DNA of 64,000 nt from Paenibacillus sp. P25 (GTDB lineage: Bacteria > Bacillota > Bacilli > Paenibacillales > NBRC-103111). The notes under the pieces were generated by a model, which was not told the DNA's origin, did no database searches, and saw only the letters and a program-made list of their open reading frames with translations. Below are positions 1-7,717 of this stretch, piece after piece. The stretch's first letter is position 1. Every line of letters starts with the position of its first letter. Both the position numbers and the translations under genes were made by a program. The stretch covers positions 2,542,001 to 2,606,000 of the forward strand of contig CP085629.1 of assembly GCA_024704175.1 (NCBI GenBank), given 5' to 3'.

Positions 1-1370
1 GCATTCTTGCTCTTGAAATCCAGACTCTCCAGAACGATGACATCCGGATCGTTGTACCAGAGCCTGTCGTTCTGCCAGTTCCGCCAAAAGAGCTCCCGCG
101 CATTCCCTTTCACATGCTTCCAGTCGCGGTAAGCGTCGTTGGTCACCCGGTTGCCGTGCACGAGCCCGAGAATCGGCCAGAACGGCGCGTTGCAGCCCAG
201 AATGAAGCTGTCGTGCCCGACCTCGTCCACGATCGCCTGGATGCCGCGGCGGAATGCCTCCACCCTGGTGGCGTTTTTGTCGTACCTGATGCTGCCGGGA
301 AGCGCCCCGTAGGCAAGGAAATCGAGTTTGAAGTACCGCCAGCCCCATTCGTCGTGCATAACCCTGACCGCATTTCTTAAATACTCCTGGGCCCCGGGAT
401 GGGTGCCGTCCAGCATATACCATTCTCTTTTCCTACCGATTTCGTTAAACGGCCGGCCTTCTTCATCATGGACCAGCCATTCCGGATGATCCCGGTATAG
501 ATTGGAGTCCTTATCGATGATAAAAGGAGACAGGTACCCCGCCGCTTCCACACCGGCTGCACGGATGCCGTCGCTGATCGTCTTCAGATCGGCACCGAGC
601 GAAGGTCTCGGGGACAAGAAATCGCCGTTCTTTGTCGCATAGCCTCCGTCAATTTGAATCCGCTGCAGCTCCGGGATTCTCTCTTTCATGGCTTTCGCAT
701 TGGCGTAGAAGCCTTCAGCGGTCATCGGACGCAAGCAGTAGTACGAGCACCAGCCGGCCGGAATCTCATGCCAGGTCTTCCGCGGATGGTTCCTGTTCAT
801 GGCTTCGGCCAAGTCCTCATACAGCACATTCCGGTCCGGGCCGGAGAAGATCATGAACTCTTCGAGCTCCCAGGACTGGCCCGGTTCAAGCGTAAGATCC
901 TCCGTATCCATGACGATTTCCAAATATTGAGCCTTGAAGCGGAATTCGCCGGAGAAGCGGTGACAGGAAGTAAAGGCCATCAGCACAGGATCCTGCTGCT
1001 CCGGGAAGAGCTCCAGCAAATTGTATACCGTCCACAAATGCTCGTTAAACTTCGTCTTCGGAATCCGGAAGAAGTCCCAGTCCGTTCCGTAGGCACCGAT
1101 GACGTAAGGAGCGTCCAGTGTCCCGGCATATTGGGCCAGCATCTGAAACCCTTCTCCGTAGAAGGGCGTGTCCGCGGCATAAGGCAGTTCCCCGAGAAGA
1201 GCACGACTTCTTTAATGCGCAGCGGACGGTCCGATTGATTGACTACACTGGCTTGCAACCGGTCTGCCCGCCCATTCTTTCCGGATGGCTATTGCATGCT
1301 TCGGGGCTATTGTGCAGTCCGAAAGTCTGACGCTAGTGTCCATGGCTTCCAAATGTTGCGGATTGAGCAT
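1..1370 (-). CDS. alpha-galactosidase (GH36/melibiase-like), 3' end outside window, two frameshifts
   Basis: Glycoside hydrolase expected to release terminal alpha-galactose from oligosaccharides in the cytoplasm. The reverse strand reads through N-terminal beta-domain sequence into a TIM barrel containing WCSYYC, then KLDF (the family nucleophile Asp), HGNRVTND and NDPDVIVLE before running off the left edge, so the C-terminus is missing. ATG at 1370 follows GGGAGG with 7-nt spacing. The reading frame is broken at about 1265-1272 and again at a C4 run (1190-1193), where restoring one base gives SGELPYAADTPFYGEGF. Both breaks look like base-call errors. A promoter and a cre-like site lie upstream. 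GH27 is possible, but the length and KLDF context favour GH36. Confidence 0.8.
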
Positions 1371-1403
1371 GAGAAACCTCCCACTGATCGATTCTGGCGT
1401 TCG

Positions 1404-1454
1404 TCTAAAACGCTTACAGAGGTTTATTATAGACCTGCCCGCCCGACATACAAT
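1404..1454 (-). promoter_or_regulatory. promoter with cre-like site for the alpha-galactosidase gene
   Basis: On the reverse strand, TTGTAT (1449-1454) and TATAAT (1426-1431) are separated by about 17 bases. Just downstream of the -10, TGTAAGCGTTTTAGA (1418 back to 1404) matches the first 12 positions of the Bacillus catabolite-response element TGWAANCGNTNWCA. Placement at the start of transcription fits CcpA repression of a sugar-utilisation gene. This is inferred from the motif only. Confidence 0.45.
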
Positions 1455-1619
1455 AGCCGATGTTCATTTGTTTTTGCCCATAACATAGGTCGTGCGGCGG
1501 CCTGTACCGGACGCTGGAGGCGCAGGGTCCCGAATGTTTCCGGTTTGGATTCTCTTGAACCTCAATCTGTGTTTTAATGGAAGAATGACACTATAGATAA
1601 TGGATGGGAGTTAACACCT

Positions 1620-2576
1620 GTGAGAAACGCAGACAAATGGATTTACCTGATCTTGGCCGGAGTCGTCGTCTCCTGGGGGCTGAACGTGGTCATGGTCAAA
1701 TATTTGACGGAATCGGCTCCGCCCTTCCTTGTCGCCGCCGTGCGGATGCCGCTTGCGGGCATCGCTCTGCTGCCTTTCGCCCTGCGCAAATACGGCTGGT
1801 ACCGCCCGAACGCCAAGCAGTGGTCGCTCTTAACGCTGATCGGCGTCACCTCGATCTTCCTTCACCAGTTGTTTCTGGCCACAGGGGTTGTGACGACGAC
1901 GGCGACCAATGCGGCGCTCATTCTGGGGCTTAACCCGCTGACAACCGCGCTGCTCGCCGCCCTCTTCGTCGGGGAAAAGATGAACCTCCGGTCGCTGCTC
2001 GGGATCTTGGCCGGGTTCTCGGGCGTCGTCCTTGTCGTCACCTCGGGTTCCGGGGAAGCTGCGGTCGGGCTGACCGGCTGGGGCGATTTGATCATGTTCC
2101 TGTCGATGCTGGCCTATGTGATCGGCGGGTCGCTTATCAAATCCGTCTCGGCCACAGGGATGCCTACTCTGGTGATTACGGCCTATTCCACCCTGATCGG
2201 AGGCGTGATGCTGAATGCCGGCGCCTTTATGAAGTATGGCTTCTCGGCTTACGGAGAAATCCATTTTAACGCGATGGGCTGGGTGGTGATGCTGTTGTCC
2301 GCTTGGATTGCCTCGTCCTTGGGCACGCTGGGCTGGAACCATGGGATCAAGCTGCTGGGAGCGGGTAAAACAGCGATGTTTATTAACGGTATGCCGTTTG
2401 CCAGCATGGTCGGGGCTGCGGTGTTTCTGCATGAGCAGATCCGCTGGATTCACCTGCTGGCCTTCGTCCTTACGACGCTCGGCATTGCAATCGGCACGAT
2501 TCGCGCAAGGGAAAATAACCGGCCGGGCCGGGAGACCGTTCTGTTCCGTCCAAGGAACCGGAAGCTCGGGCGCTAA
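1620..2576 (+). CDS. EamA/DMT-family permease
   Basis: Integral membrane transporter of the drug/metabolite superfamily; substrate unknown. The 318-residue protein has about ten hydrophobic segments in two five-helix EamA repeats. The first opens with WIYLILAGVVVSWG and contains TTTATNAALILGLNP; the second is recognisable around SAWIASSLGTLGWNHGIK. The GTG start at 1620 follows GGGAG with 9-nt spacing. It is divergent from the alpha-galactosidase gene, and the tail after about residue 295 is basic. The reading frame is intact. The family includes amino-acid and metabolite exporters, so no substrate is assigned. Confidence 0.85.
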   Translation: MRNADKWIYLILAGVVVSWGLNVVMVKYLTESAPPFLVAAVRMPLAGIALLPFALRKYGWYRPNAKQWSLLTLIGVTSIFLHQLFLATGVVTTTATNAALILGLNPLTTALLAALFVGEKMNLRSLLGILAGFSGVVLVVTSGSGEAAVGLTGWGDLIMFLSMLAYVIGGSLIKSVSATGMPTLVITAYSTLIGGVMLNAGAFMKYGFSAYGEIHFNAMGWVVMLLSAWIASSLGTLGWNHGIKLLGAGKTAMFINGMPFASMVGAAVFLHEQIRWIHLLAFVLTTLGIAIGTIRARENNRPGRETVLFRPRNRKLGR

Positions 2577-2590
2577 TTCAGAGGGCGCCG

Positions 2591-2834
2591 TCATCCTTCC
2601 CCGCGGCCCGGGTTCAACTGGCGGATAAGGCTCGCGCCGCGCCGTCCGTTTGCGTAATCGTCCCGTCTTCCCCAGCGCCTTCCGCATCCCGGGGGATGGG
2701 GAACACTGCGTCTTATAATCCTGCAAATGGATGACCTTGCGGTCGCCGCTCCGTTTCCGGGTCAGAAGCCCCGGTGCATATAGCACCGCCGATAGGATGA
2801 AGATAAACAATACAACGGCCAAATCCGCATTCAT
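2591..2834 (-). CDS. small membrane-anchored protein, C-terminal frame uncertain
   Basis: Reverse-strand frame beginning with a single hydrophobic helix (LAVVLFIFILSAVLY) followed by a basic tail. The frame stays open far into the antisense of the EamA gene only because that DNA is GC-rich. A one-base shift near 2630 would end the protein at 2591 after LIRQLNPGRGEG, which looks more natural. The start at 2834 has only GAGG two bases upstream, so translation support is weak. The family is not recognised. It may be a tail-anchored small protein or no gene at all. Confidence 0.3.
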
Positions 2835-2955
2835 GACCTCACACCGCCCGCTCCAAATATGATGACTAAAGGATTATAGCCAAATCATACCATAGCGCTG
2901 CATATAAGAATAATGCATATATCTCATATTGAGTTATATCAATTATGCATAACAA

Positions 2956-2982
2956 ACAGGGTTCTTTGCACCCTGTTTTTTT
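2956..2982 (+). terminator. rho-independent terminator
   Basis: Seven-bp stem ACAGGGT/ACCCTGT with a TCTTTGC loop, followed by a run of seven T. The T run is on the forward strand, so it would end a rightward transcript (EamA gene, 380 bases upstream) or an unannotated RNA. The AT-rich stretch 2880-2950 before it holds no ORF. Confidence 0.6.
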
Positions 2983-3041
2983 ATTTCTCAAAATCTATCA
3001 ACGTGCGGCAAAAAAATTGGGTAATTTTTCCGACAAAACGC

Positions 3042-3091
3042 TTGACTGCGAACAAACGTTTGCTATAATAGAGTCATAGAACAAACGTTCC
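3042..3091 (+). promoter_or_regulatory. SOS promoter with two LexA boxes
   Basis: TTGACT (3042-3047) and TATAAT (3064-3069) with a 16-bp spacer form a strong sigma-A promoter. CGAACAAACGTTTG (3049-3062) fills the spacer, and AGAACAAACGTTCC (3078-3091) covers the transcription start. Both fit the Gram-positive LexA consensus CGAACRNRYGTTCG with the GAAC-N4-GTT core intact. Two boxes placed over spacer and start predict tight LexA repression and induction by DNA damage of the gene at 3116. Confidence 0.85.
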
Positions 3092-3115
3092 TATTTCTTG
3101 GGAGGGGTGTAGACG

Positions 3116-3415
3116 ATGAAGGTGACGAATGTCAGATTTATTGAGCGCGATTACTATAAGAACATGATGGTTGCGAACGGCGATCACGAAATGACGGAAA
3201 GTCAAATTGAGAAGATTCTGGACGCGTCCAGCCAATCATGGGCGGATTTGACCTTCCGGTTCTTCGATAACGGTTCGGTCATCATCATTGACAACCATAC
3301 AGAGCTGCAGGTCCCTCTCAAGGAACTTAAGGGAGCCGCGTCCGACTTCTTCATCAAGCAAAGAATCAAGATGATCCGTGCGAACCTGGAAGCCAAGATA
3401 AGCCAGAGCGCATAA
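3116..3415 (+). CDS. SOS-regulated 99-residue protein of unknown function
   Basis: No family recognised. The protein is soluble: no signal peptide, no membrane helix, no zinc motif. An N-terminal beta-like segment (MKVTNVRFIERDYY) is followed by an acidic helix (TESQIEKILDAS), a central segment rich in aromatic and beta-branched residues (TFRFFDNGSVIIIDN), and a basic C-terminal helix (FFIKQRIKMIRANLEAKI). The start at 3116 is fixed by GGAGGGG at 3101-3107. It is transcribed alone from a promoter with two LexA boxes and ends at a strong terminator. It does not resemble the SOS division inhibitor YneA (no LysM, no membrane helix). The role in the damage response is inferred from the operators only. 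Confidence 0.85.
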   Translation: MKVTNVRFIERDYYKNMMVANGDHEMTESQIEKILDASSQSWADLTFRFFDNGSVIIIDNHTELQVPLKELKGAASDFFIKQRIKMIRANLEAKISQSA

Positions 3416-3433
3416 GGCGCTGCTGCACTGTAC

Positions 3434-3466
3434 AAAGGCCCTCGTCGAGTCCGACGAGAGCCTTTT
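3434..3466 (+). terminator. rho-independent terminator of the SOS gene
   Basis: Long near-perfect hairpin AAAGGC-CTCGTCG / CGACGAG-GCCTTT followed by five T. It isolates the SOS gene from the RacA-like gene downstream. Confidence 0.85.
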
Positions 3467-3579
3467 TGCCGAGAATATGGGGTTTTCCACTTTGTTTGCC
3501 GAACGCTGACTACCTTTGTCATCCTTGCAGGGGAATGCCTTTCTTCATCGAATATGTTCAGCAGAAGGAGTTGATGAAG

Positions 3580-4117
3580 ATGAAGATGTTGACCACAAAG
3601 GATGCGGCGCTGGCGCTCGGTGTCAGTCCGACCACAATCAAACGTTGGGCGTCCCATTTTCAAAACCGGTTCTCCAAGGATGAGAACGGGCACTATGTAT
3701 TTCCGGAAAGCGACATGGAGAAGCTCGCATTCATCAAGCAGCGGACTCGAGAAAAGATACAGCCTGAGCCAGATTGTATTGGAAGACAAACCTGCAGCAG
3801 ACTCCGTCCCGGCAAGCCCGGTCCCTTCCGTCTCCCCGGCCGACATCTGCGCGGAGCTGTCCAAACGGCTGGATCAACTCGAGCACAAGCTGTCTCAGAA
3901 AGCCGAAGACGTCGTCTCCGTTCAGCTGCTTGAGCACCGCAAGGAGCTGGATGAACTGACCGTTTCGGTCAAGCAGCTGCTGCAAAGCATGGAAACGATC
4001 AAAAGAACGTTCGCCCAACTGCAGAAGCAGACGGATTCGTTCACTACCGCTAGCGGTTATTCCAAACCGCCGGAGCCGAAGAAGAGAAGGCTGCTCGCAA
4101 GCCTGTTCCAGTTGTAG
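3580..4117 (+). CDS. RacA-like MerR-type HTH protein with coiled coil, one frameshift
   Basis: The N-terminus (LTTKDAALALGVSPTTIKRWA) is a MerR-type winged helix-turn-helix followed by NGHYVFPESDMEKL. After a proline/alanine linker there is a long coiled coil (AELSKRLDQLEHKL through LLQSMETIKRTFAQLQKQ) and a basic tail. This is the architecture of RacA, which tethers the chromosome origin region to the cell pole during sporulation in Bacillus. The frame breaks at about 3740-3752; restoring it gives EKRYSLSQIVLEDKP. Of four clustered start codons, ATG 3580 is best placed after AGAAGGAG (9 nt). A general MerR-like regulator is the alternative. A terminator at 4181-4212 follows. Confidence 0.65.
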
Positions 4118-4180
4118 TGCCGCCTGCAAGCCATGAAATCTTACAATCAGGAGCGTCAGTCATGAATCAGCCTTTATAAG

Positions 4181-4212
4181 ACAGGCCGGGGAAGCATTCG
4201 GCCTGTTTTTTG
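4181..4212 (+). terminator. rho-independent terminator
   Basis: Stem ACAGGCCG / CGGCCTGT with a ten-base loop, then six T. It ends the RacA-like transcript. Confidence 0.85.
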
Positions 4213-4479
4213 CCGTGTTCGGGCCCCTATTGTTTACGTTTTAATTGGATTAGATGTGATTTCCTTCAAGCTCAGGGAAATTAATTATTAAACTACAAAT
4301 TGCTGCTTCAAGTCAAGGGGCGAATTCTAATGAATTTCTCATAATCGCTTGCAAGGCCTGATTCCGCCTGAAATAAGGGAACGCGTGCCAATTTAAGGCA
4401 TTTTTTTATGTGTTATGGTTGTTACAGGTGCTAGAGAACACGCCTTAATCACATAAAAACAATTCCTAAGGAGGAAGTC
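4213..4479. other. 267-bp intergenic region before the NlpC/P60 gene
   Basis: No ORF with a ribosome site. A possible weak promoter (TTTAAG, 16 bp, TATGGT near 4393-4420) would give a leader of about 55 bases. Cell-wall hydrolases of this class are often behind c-di-AMP (ydaO) riboswitches, but I do not find that motif's conserved GGGGGAACC-type core here. Confidence 0.4.
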
Positions 4480-4974
4480 ATGTCTATCAAGAAAATGAGC
4501 CGCCTTGGCAAAGCATTAGTATCCGTCAGTCTCAGTGTTGGTCTGTTGACATCCGTCAGCATGTTTACAGAAGCTCCGGCTGCACACGCGGCAACCGTAT
4601 CGGCTTCGTCCAAAGCGAACAGCATTATCGCTACCGGTAAACGCTACATGGGTGTCCGTTATCAATTCGCCGCTCCATCCGGACGGACCAATGCATTCGA
4701 CTGCTCTTCTTTTACTCAATACGTCTATAAGAAAAACGGAATCAATCTGCCTAGAAGCTCCAAGCAGCAATCGAAAGTAGGAACCTATGTTCCGAAGAGC
4801 CAGCTGAAGCCGGGCGATTTGGTCTTCTTCTACTCCCCGATCCATCACGTAGCGATTTACATCGGGAACGGCAAGATCCTTCACACGTACGGCAAGCCCG
4901 GAGTAACCATCTCCGATATGAATTCCGGCTGGTGGAAATCCCATTATGCCACAGCGCGCCGCGTGATTCACTAA
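4480..4974 (+). CDS. secreted NlpC/P60 family cell-wall endopeptidase
   Basis: Exported cysteine peptidase that cuts peptidoglycan stem peptides. The 164-residue protein has a lysine-rich signal peptide ending near AHAAT (about residue 38), a short linker and a single NlpC/P60 domain. The catalytic Cys lies in FDCSSFTQYVY, the characteristic LKPGDLVFF follows, and the catalytic His lies in HHVAIYIGNGKILHT. There are no SH3 or LysM repeats, so it is a minimal hydrolase. ATG at 4480 follows AAGGAGGAAGTC. It is transcribed alone, with a terminator just after the stop, and the frame is intact. Confidence 0.9.
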   Translation: MSIKKMSRLGKALVSVSLSVGLLTSVSMFTEAPAAHAATVSASSKANSIIATGKRYMGVRYQFAAPSGRTNAFDCSSFTQYVYKKNGINLPRSSKQQSKVGTYVPKSQLKPGDLVFFYSPIHHVAIYIGNGKILHTYGKPGVTISDMNSGWWKSHYATARRVIH

Positions 4975-4990
4975 TCTTGACAATTACAGA

Positions 4991-5024
4991 TGAGAACCCC
5001 AGACCCTCTGGGGTTCTATTTATT
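4991..5024 (+). terminator. rho-independent terminator
   Basis: AGAACCCCAGA / TCTGGGGTTCT stem with a three-base loop and a T-rich tail directly after the NlpC/P60 stop codon. Confidence 0.85.
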
Positions 5025-5155
5025 TTTGAACAGGTACTTGTTTCCTTTTCACGATTTTTCATCAAAATTTAAGCTTTATCGTTTATAGTTAATAGGTTAA
5101 GGAAACGGCCCTGCGCCGTTACAACCCAATCATTGTACAGAAAGAGGGATTTTCC

Positions 5156-6250
5156 TTGGAGCAGAGTATGCCTCTCAAGAATCAGCCGTCTCTACGGAAA
5201 AGAAAACCCCGCCGCGGCCGGATAATATATGTATTTCTCTTTTTGCTTCTCCTTATTCTTGGCGCGGCCGGATGGTTTTATTTCACTCCTTCCGGGACCC
5301 AGCTGCGCTATATGCTGGCGGATACGCTCATAACGACGCAGCACCGCGACTATGCCAAGTATTTGATCGGGGAAGACGAATTGAACCGTCGGGTGGACGC
5401 ATACTTGAAGCAATTCGACGAGATGGGAATGGTGGAAGACGATCATCAGGTGAACGTCAAGAACCATCGGGACAATTCCGTAGAGGTCGAGCCTATCACG
5501 GGCAAGAAGTATCAGGGCTACATTATGTACGTTCACGATCCCAAAATGATCCGGGTCGTCACGACCAGCATTAAAGGCCAGGGCGAACAAATCCTGAGCA
5601 TGGTGCAAAGAACCGGTGCCATCGCAGGAGTTAACGGCGGTGCCTTCGACGATCCGAACTGGGACGGCAACGGCTTTAAGCCGGCAGGCATCGTGATGTC
5701 CGGCGGTAAGTCGCTGTACAGCGATGTCGGCATGAACGACAAGGTTAACGTTGTGGGCATCGACAGGAACGGCCTGATGGTCGCCGGGCGTTACAAGCCG
5801 TCCGAGCTGCTCGATATGGGTGTGCAGGACGCCGTTACGTTCCAGCCGAAATTCATTGTGAACGGCAAAGGCTTAATTAAAAACGAAGCCGACGGCTGGG
5901 GAATCGCTCCCCGCACCTGCATGGCGCAGAAAGCGGACGGCACGATCATGTTCGTCGTCATCGACGGACGCCAGCCCGGCTACTCGCTGGGAGCGACCCT
6001 GTACGACGTTCAAGAGCTTCTGCTCGACAAAGGGGCCGTCACGGCGACCAATCTGGACGGCGGCTCCTCCTCCGTCCTGGTCAAAGACAACCAGGTAGTC
6101 AACCGCCCTTCCAGCGGCTACGGCATGCGCTATCTGCCGACGGCATTCCTGGTGTTCGACCGGCCGGAGAAAGTAGCGGTTAATAATATATGGGAAGGCG
6201 TGGACATGGATCACTTTAATTCTTCCTATAAACCGTTCGCTTCCAAGTAA
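5156..6250 (+). CDS. membrane-anchored NAGPA-domain (phosphodiester glycosidase-like) protein
   Basis: The 364-residue protein has a basic N-terminus, one membrane helix (about residues 25-45) and an extracytoplasmic domain. The second half carries NAGPA-domain signatures: GVNGGAF, APRTCMAQ, IDGRQPGYSLGAT, NLDGGSSSVL and the terminal RYLPTAFLVF. Relatives remove N-acetylglucosamine from phosphodiester-linked sugars or act on exopolysaccharide or wall polymers; the exact substrate is unknown. The TTG start at 5156 is chosen because GAGGG ends seven bases upstream, whereas the next ATG is 12 bases further on. Monocistronic, with a hairpin after the stop. Confidence 0.85.
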   Translation: MEQSMPLKNQPSLRKRKPRRGRIIYVFLFLLLLILGAAGWFYFTPSGTQLRYMLADTLITTQHRDYAKYLIGEDELNRRVDAYLKQFDEMGMVEDDHQVNVKNHRDNSVEVEPITGKKYQGYIMYVHDPKMIRVVTTSIKGQGEQILSMVQRTGAIAGVNGGAFDDPNWDGNGFKPAGIVMSGGKSLYSDVGMNDKVNVVGIDRNGLMVAGRYKPSELLDMGVQDAVTFQPKFIVNGKGLIKNEADGWGIAPRTCMAQKADGTIMFVVIDGRQPGYSLGATLYDVQELLLDKGAVTATNLDGGSSSVLVKDNQVVNRPSSGYGMRYLPTAFLVFDRPEKVAVNNIWEGVDMDHFNSSYKPFASK

Positions 6251-6254
6251 CAGA

Positions 6255-6296
6255 ACAAACAGCAGCAGTCCGCTTCCCGGTCGCTGCTGTTTGTTT
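6255..6296 (+). terminator. rho-independent terminator
   Basis: Stem CAAACAGCAGC / GCTGCTGTTTG, with a GC-rich loop and a short T-rich tail, five bases after the NAGPA gene. Confidence 0.7.
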
Positions 6297-6364
6297 ATGC
6301 GGACCAGAATGACATCCCTCCCGCCTTGTTCACACTAGATGCGTTAAAGCCTTTCCTTCCCCGT

Positions 6365-6409
6365 GGAATTGACAATTCCGTCAGGTTACACTACACTCAA
6401 TAGTGTGAA
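6365..6409 (+). promoter_or_regulatory. promoter with two inverted repeats before the DsbA/DsbB pair
   Basis: TTGACA (6369-6374), 17 bp, TACACT. The -35 sits inside the perfect palindrome GGAATTGACAATTCC, and the -10 sits inside TTACACTA-N6-TAGTGTGA. Two separate dyads on one promoter suggest binding of one or two repressors, but no regulator is identified. The promoter lies inside an open frame that extends upstream of the DsbA gene, which argues for the later GTG start. Confidence 0.6.
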
Positions 6410-6449
6410 AAGAGGCTGTCCAGCCTATAAAGAAAAGGATGAGAGAACC

Positions 6450-7172
6450 GTGAACAATCCCAAAACCAGCAAACCGGATAAAAAAACGAGTTACAAGGAG
6501 CGGCGGCTGCAGGCGAAGAAAGAAGCCCGTTCGCGCAAGCTGACCTGGATTACCTTGGCGGTCGTAGCGGTTTTTATCGTGGGGGCCATTACCGTCCTGG
6601 CCCAAAGCAAATCGAAGCCTTTGGAAGTCGCTTACGACCAGTTGCCGGTGCTGGGTGAGAAAACCGCCCCGGTGAAAATCGTCGAGCTCGGCGATTTTAA
6701 GTGCCCCACCTGCCAATGGTTCAGTCAAACCATTGAGCCGCGACTGAAGAAGGATTTTATCGATAAAGGCACCGCATCCCTGTATTTCATGAACTTTACG
6801 ATCATTGGGGAGGATTCGAAAACCGCCGCGCTCGCCGGACAAGCCGTGTTCCATCAAAGCAACGACGAGTACTGGAAATACTACGACGCCCTGTATAAGA
6901 ATCAAGGCGACGAGAAGGTGGCCTGGGCGACGCCGCAGTTCCTGACCGATGTGGCGCGTAAAGCGGGTCTGAAGATCGACTACGATAAGCTGCAGAACGA
7001 TATCGTGTCCAAGACGTATCAGAAAGAATTGGACGAGCAGAACGCCTTCGCCGACCGGAACCGTTTTAACGGCACGCCGACACTTCTGATCAACGGCAGA
7101 ATCTATACGAAGGCGCTCGATTATGCCACACTCAAAGCGGAAATCGAAAAAGCGGCGCAGGAAGCGAAGTAG
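6450..7172 (+). CDS. bdbD: DsbA-like thiol oxidase, membrane-anchored (BdbD type)
   Basis: Extracytoplasmic thioredoxin-fold oxidase that introduces disulfides into exported proteins. A very basic N-terminus precedes one membrane helix (WITLAVVAVFIVGAITVLA). The DSBA-like domain carries the redox pair in FKCPTCQWF and the cis-Pro loop in NGTPTLLINGR near the end. The GTG start at 6450 is preferred over an ATG 87 bases upstream because the promoter lies between them and AAAGGATGAGAG precedes the GTG. It is followed three bases later by the DsbB-type gene that would reoxidise it, so the pair forms an operon. Confidence 0.9.
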   Translation: MNNPKTSKPDKKTSYKERRLQAKKEARSRKLTWITLAVVAVFIVGAITVLAQSKSKPLEVAYDQLPVLGEKTAPVKIVELGDFKCPTCQWFSQTIEPRLKKDFIDKGTASLYFMNFTIIGEDSKTAALAGQAVFHQSNDEYWKYYDALYKNQGDEKVAWATPQFLTDVARKAGLKIDYDKLQNDIVSKTYQKELDEQNAFADRNRFNGTPTLLINGRIYTKALDYATLKAEIEKAAQEAK

Positions 7173-7175
7173 CCT

Positions 7176-7667
7176 ATGAAAGCCTTTATCAAATCGTACA
7201 GTCTCTACCTGGCCTGGCTTGTTTCGATTGTCGCGGTGTGCGGAAGCCTGTTCTTCAGTGAAGTCATGCGCTTCGAGCCCTGCAAGCTGTGCTGGTTCCA
7301 GCGCATCTTCATGTATCCGCAGGTCGTCCTGCTCGGCATGGCCTGCTACAAAAACGACCGACGCCAGATTCCTTACCTGCTTCCGCTCAGCTTCATCGGC
7401 GGAGCGGTCTCGCTGTATCACTACGCCGAGCAGAAAATCCCCGGACTCGCCAAGCTGCTTCCTTGCACAGTCGGCGTTCCCTGCAATCAGGATTATATCG
7501 ATTGGCTCGGCTTTATTACGATTCCCCTGCTCGCTCTCACGGCCTTTATCCTGATCATCCTCTTCCTTTGGATCGGCAAAGAAGCCCCGGCGGGGAGCCT
7601 GAAGGGAGCTCGGAAGAGAATTAAGCTTGAATCCCCGGCGGGAGAACCCGGCATGGGTCTAATGTAA
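7176..7667 (+). CDS. bdbC: DsbB-family disulfide oxidoreductase (BdbC type)
   Basis: Four-helix membrane protein that passes electrons from the DsbA partner to quinone. It has the CxxC pair in EPCKLCWFQRI after the first helix and the second cysteine pair in LPCTVGVPCNQDYI before helix four. At 163 residues it is slightly longer than the family's usual 140, owing to a basic C-terminal tail. It starts three bases after the DsbA-like gene and ends at a bidirectional terminator. The frame is intact. Confidence 0.9.
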   Translation: MKAFIKSYSLYLAWLVSIVAVCGSLFFSEVMRFEPCKLCWFQRIFMYPQVVLLGMACYKNDRRQIPYLLPLSFIGGAVSLYHYAEQKIPGLAKLLPCTVGVPCNQDYIDWLGFITIPLLALTAFILIILFLWIGKEAPAGSLKGARKRIKLESPAGEPGMGLM

Positions 7668-7669
7668 CA

Positions 7670-7710
7670 AAACGCCCGGCTTGGAGGAATAACCTCTTAG
7701 CCGGGCGTTT
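7670..7710. terminator. bidirectional terminator between bdbC and nikR
   Basis: AAACGCCCGGCT / AGCCGGGCGTTT stem, usable by the rightward dsb operon and the leftward NikR gene. Confidence 0.8.
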
Positions 7711-7717
7711 GACCTTT

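Noticed and set aside
1830..2834. 334-codon reverse-strand frame across the EamA gene
   Set aside because: Antisense of a well-supported permease; open only because of GC-rich codon use. Only its first 80 codons are considered as a possible small gene.
4213..4479. c-di-AMP (ydaO) riboswitch before the NlpC/P60 gene
   Set aside because: Looked for because of gene context, but the conserved core elements are absent.
6381..7421. 346-codon frame antisense to the DsbA/DsbB genes
   Set aside because: Shadow of two clear genes with a promoter and ribosome sites on the forward strand.
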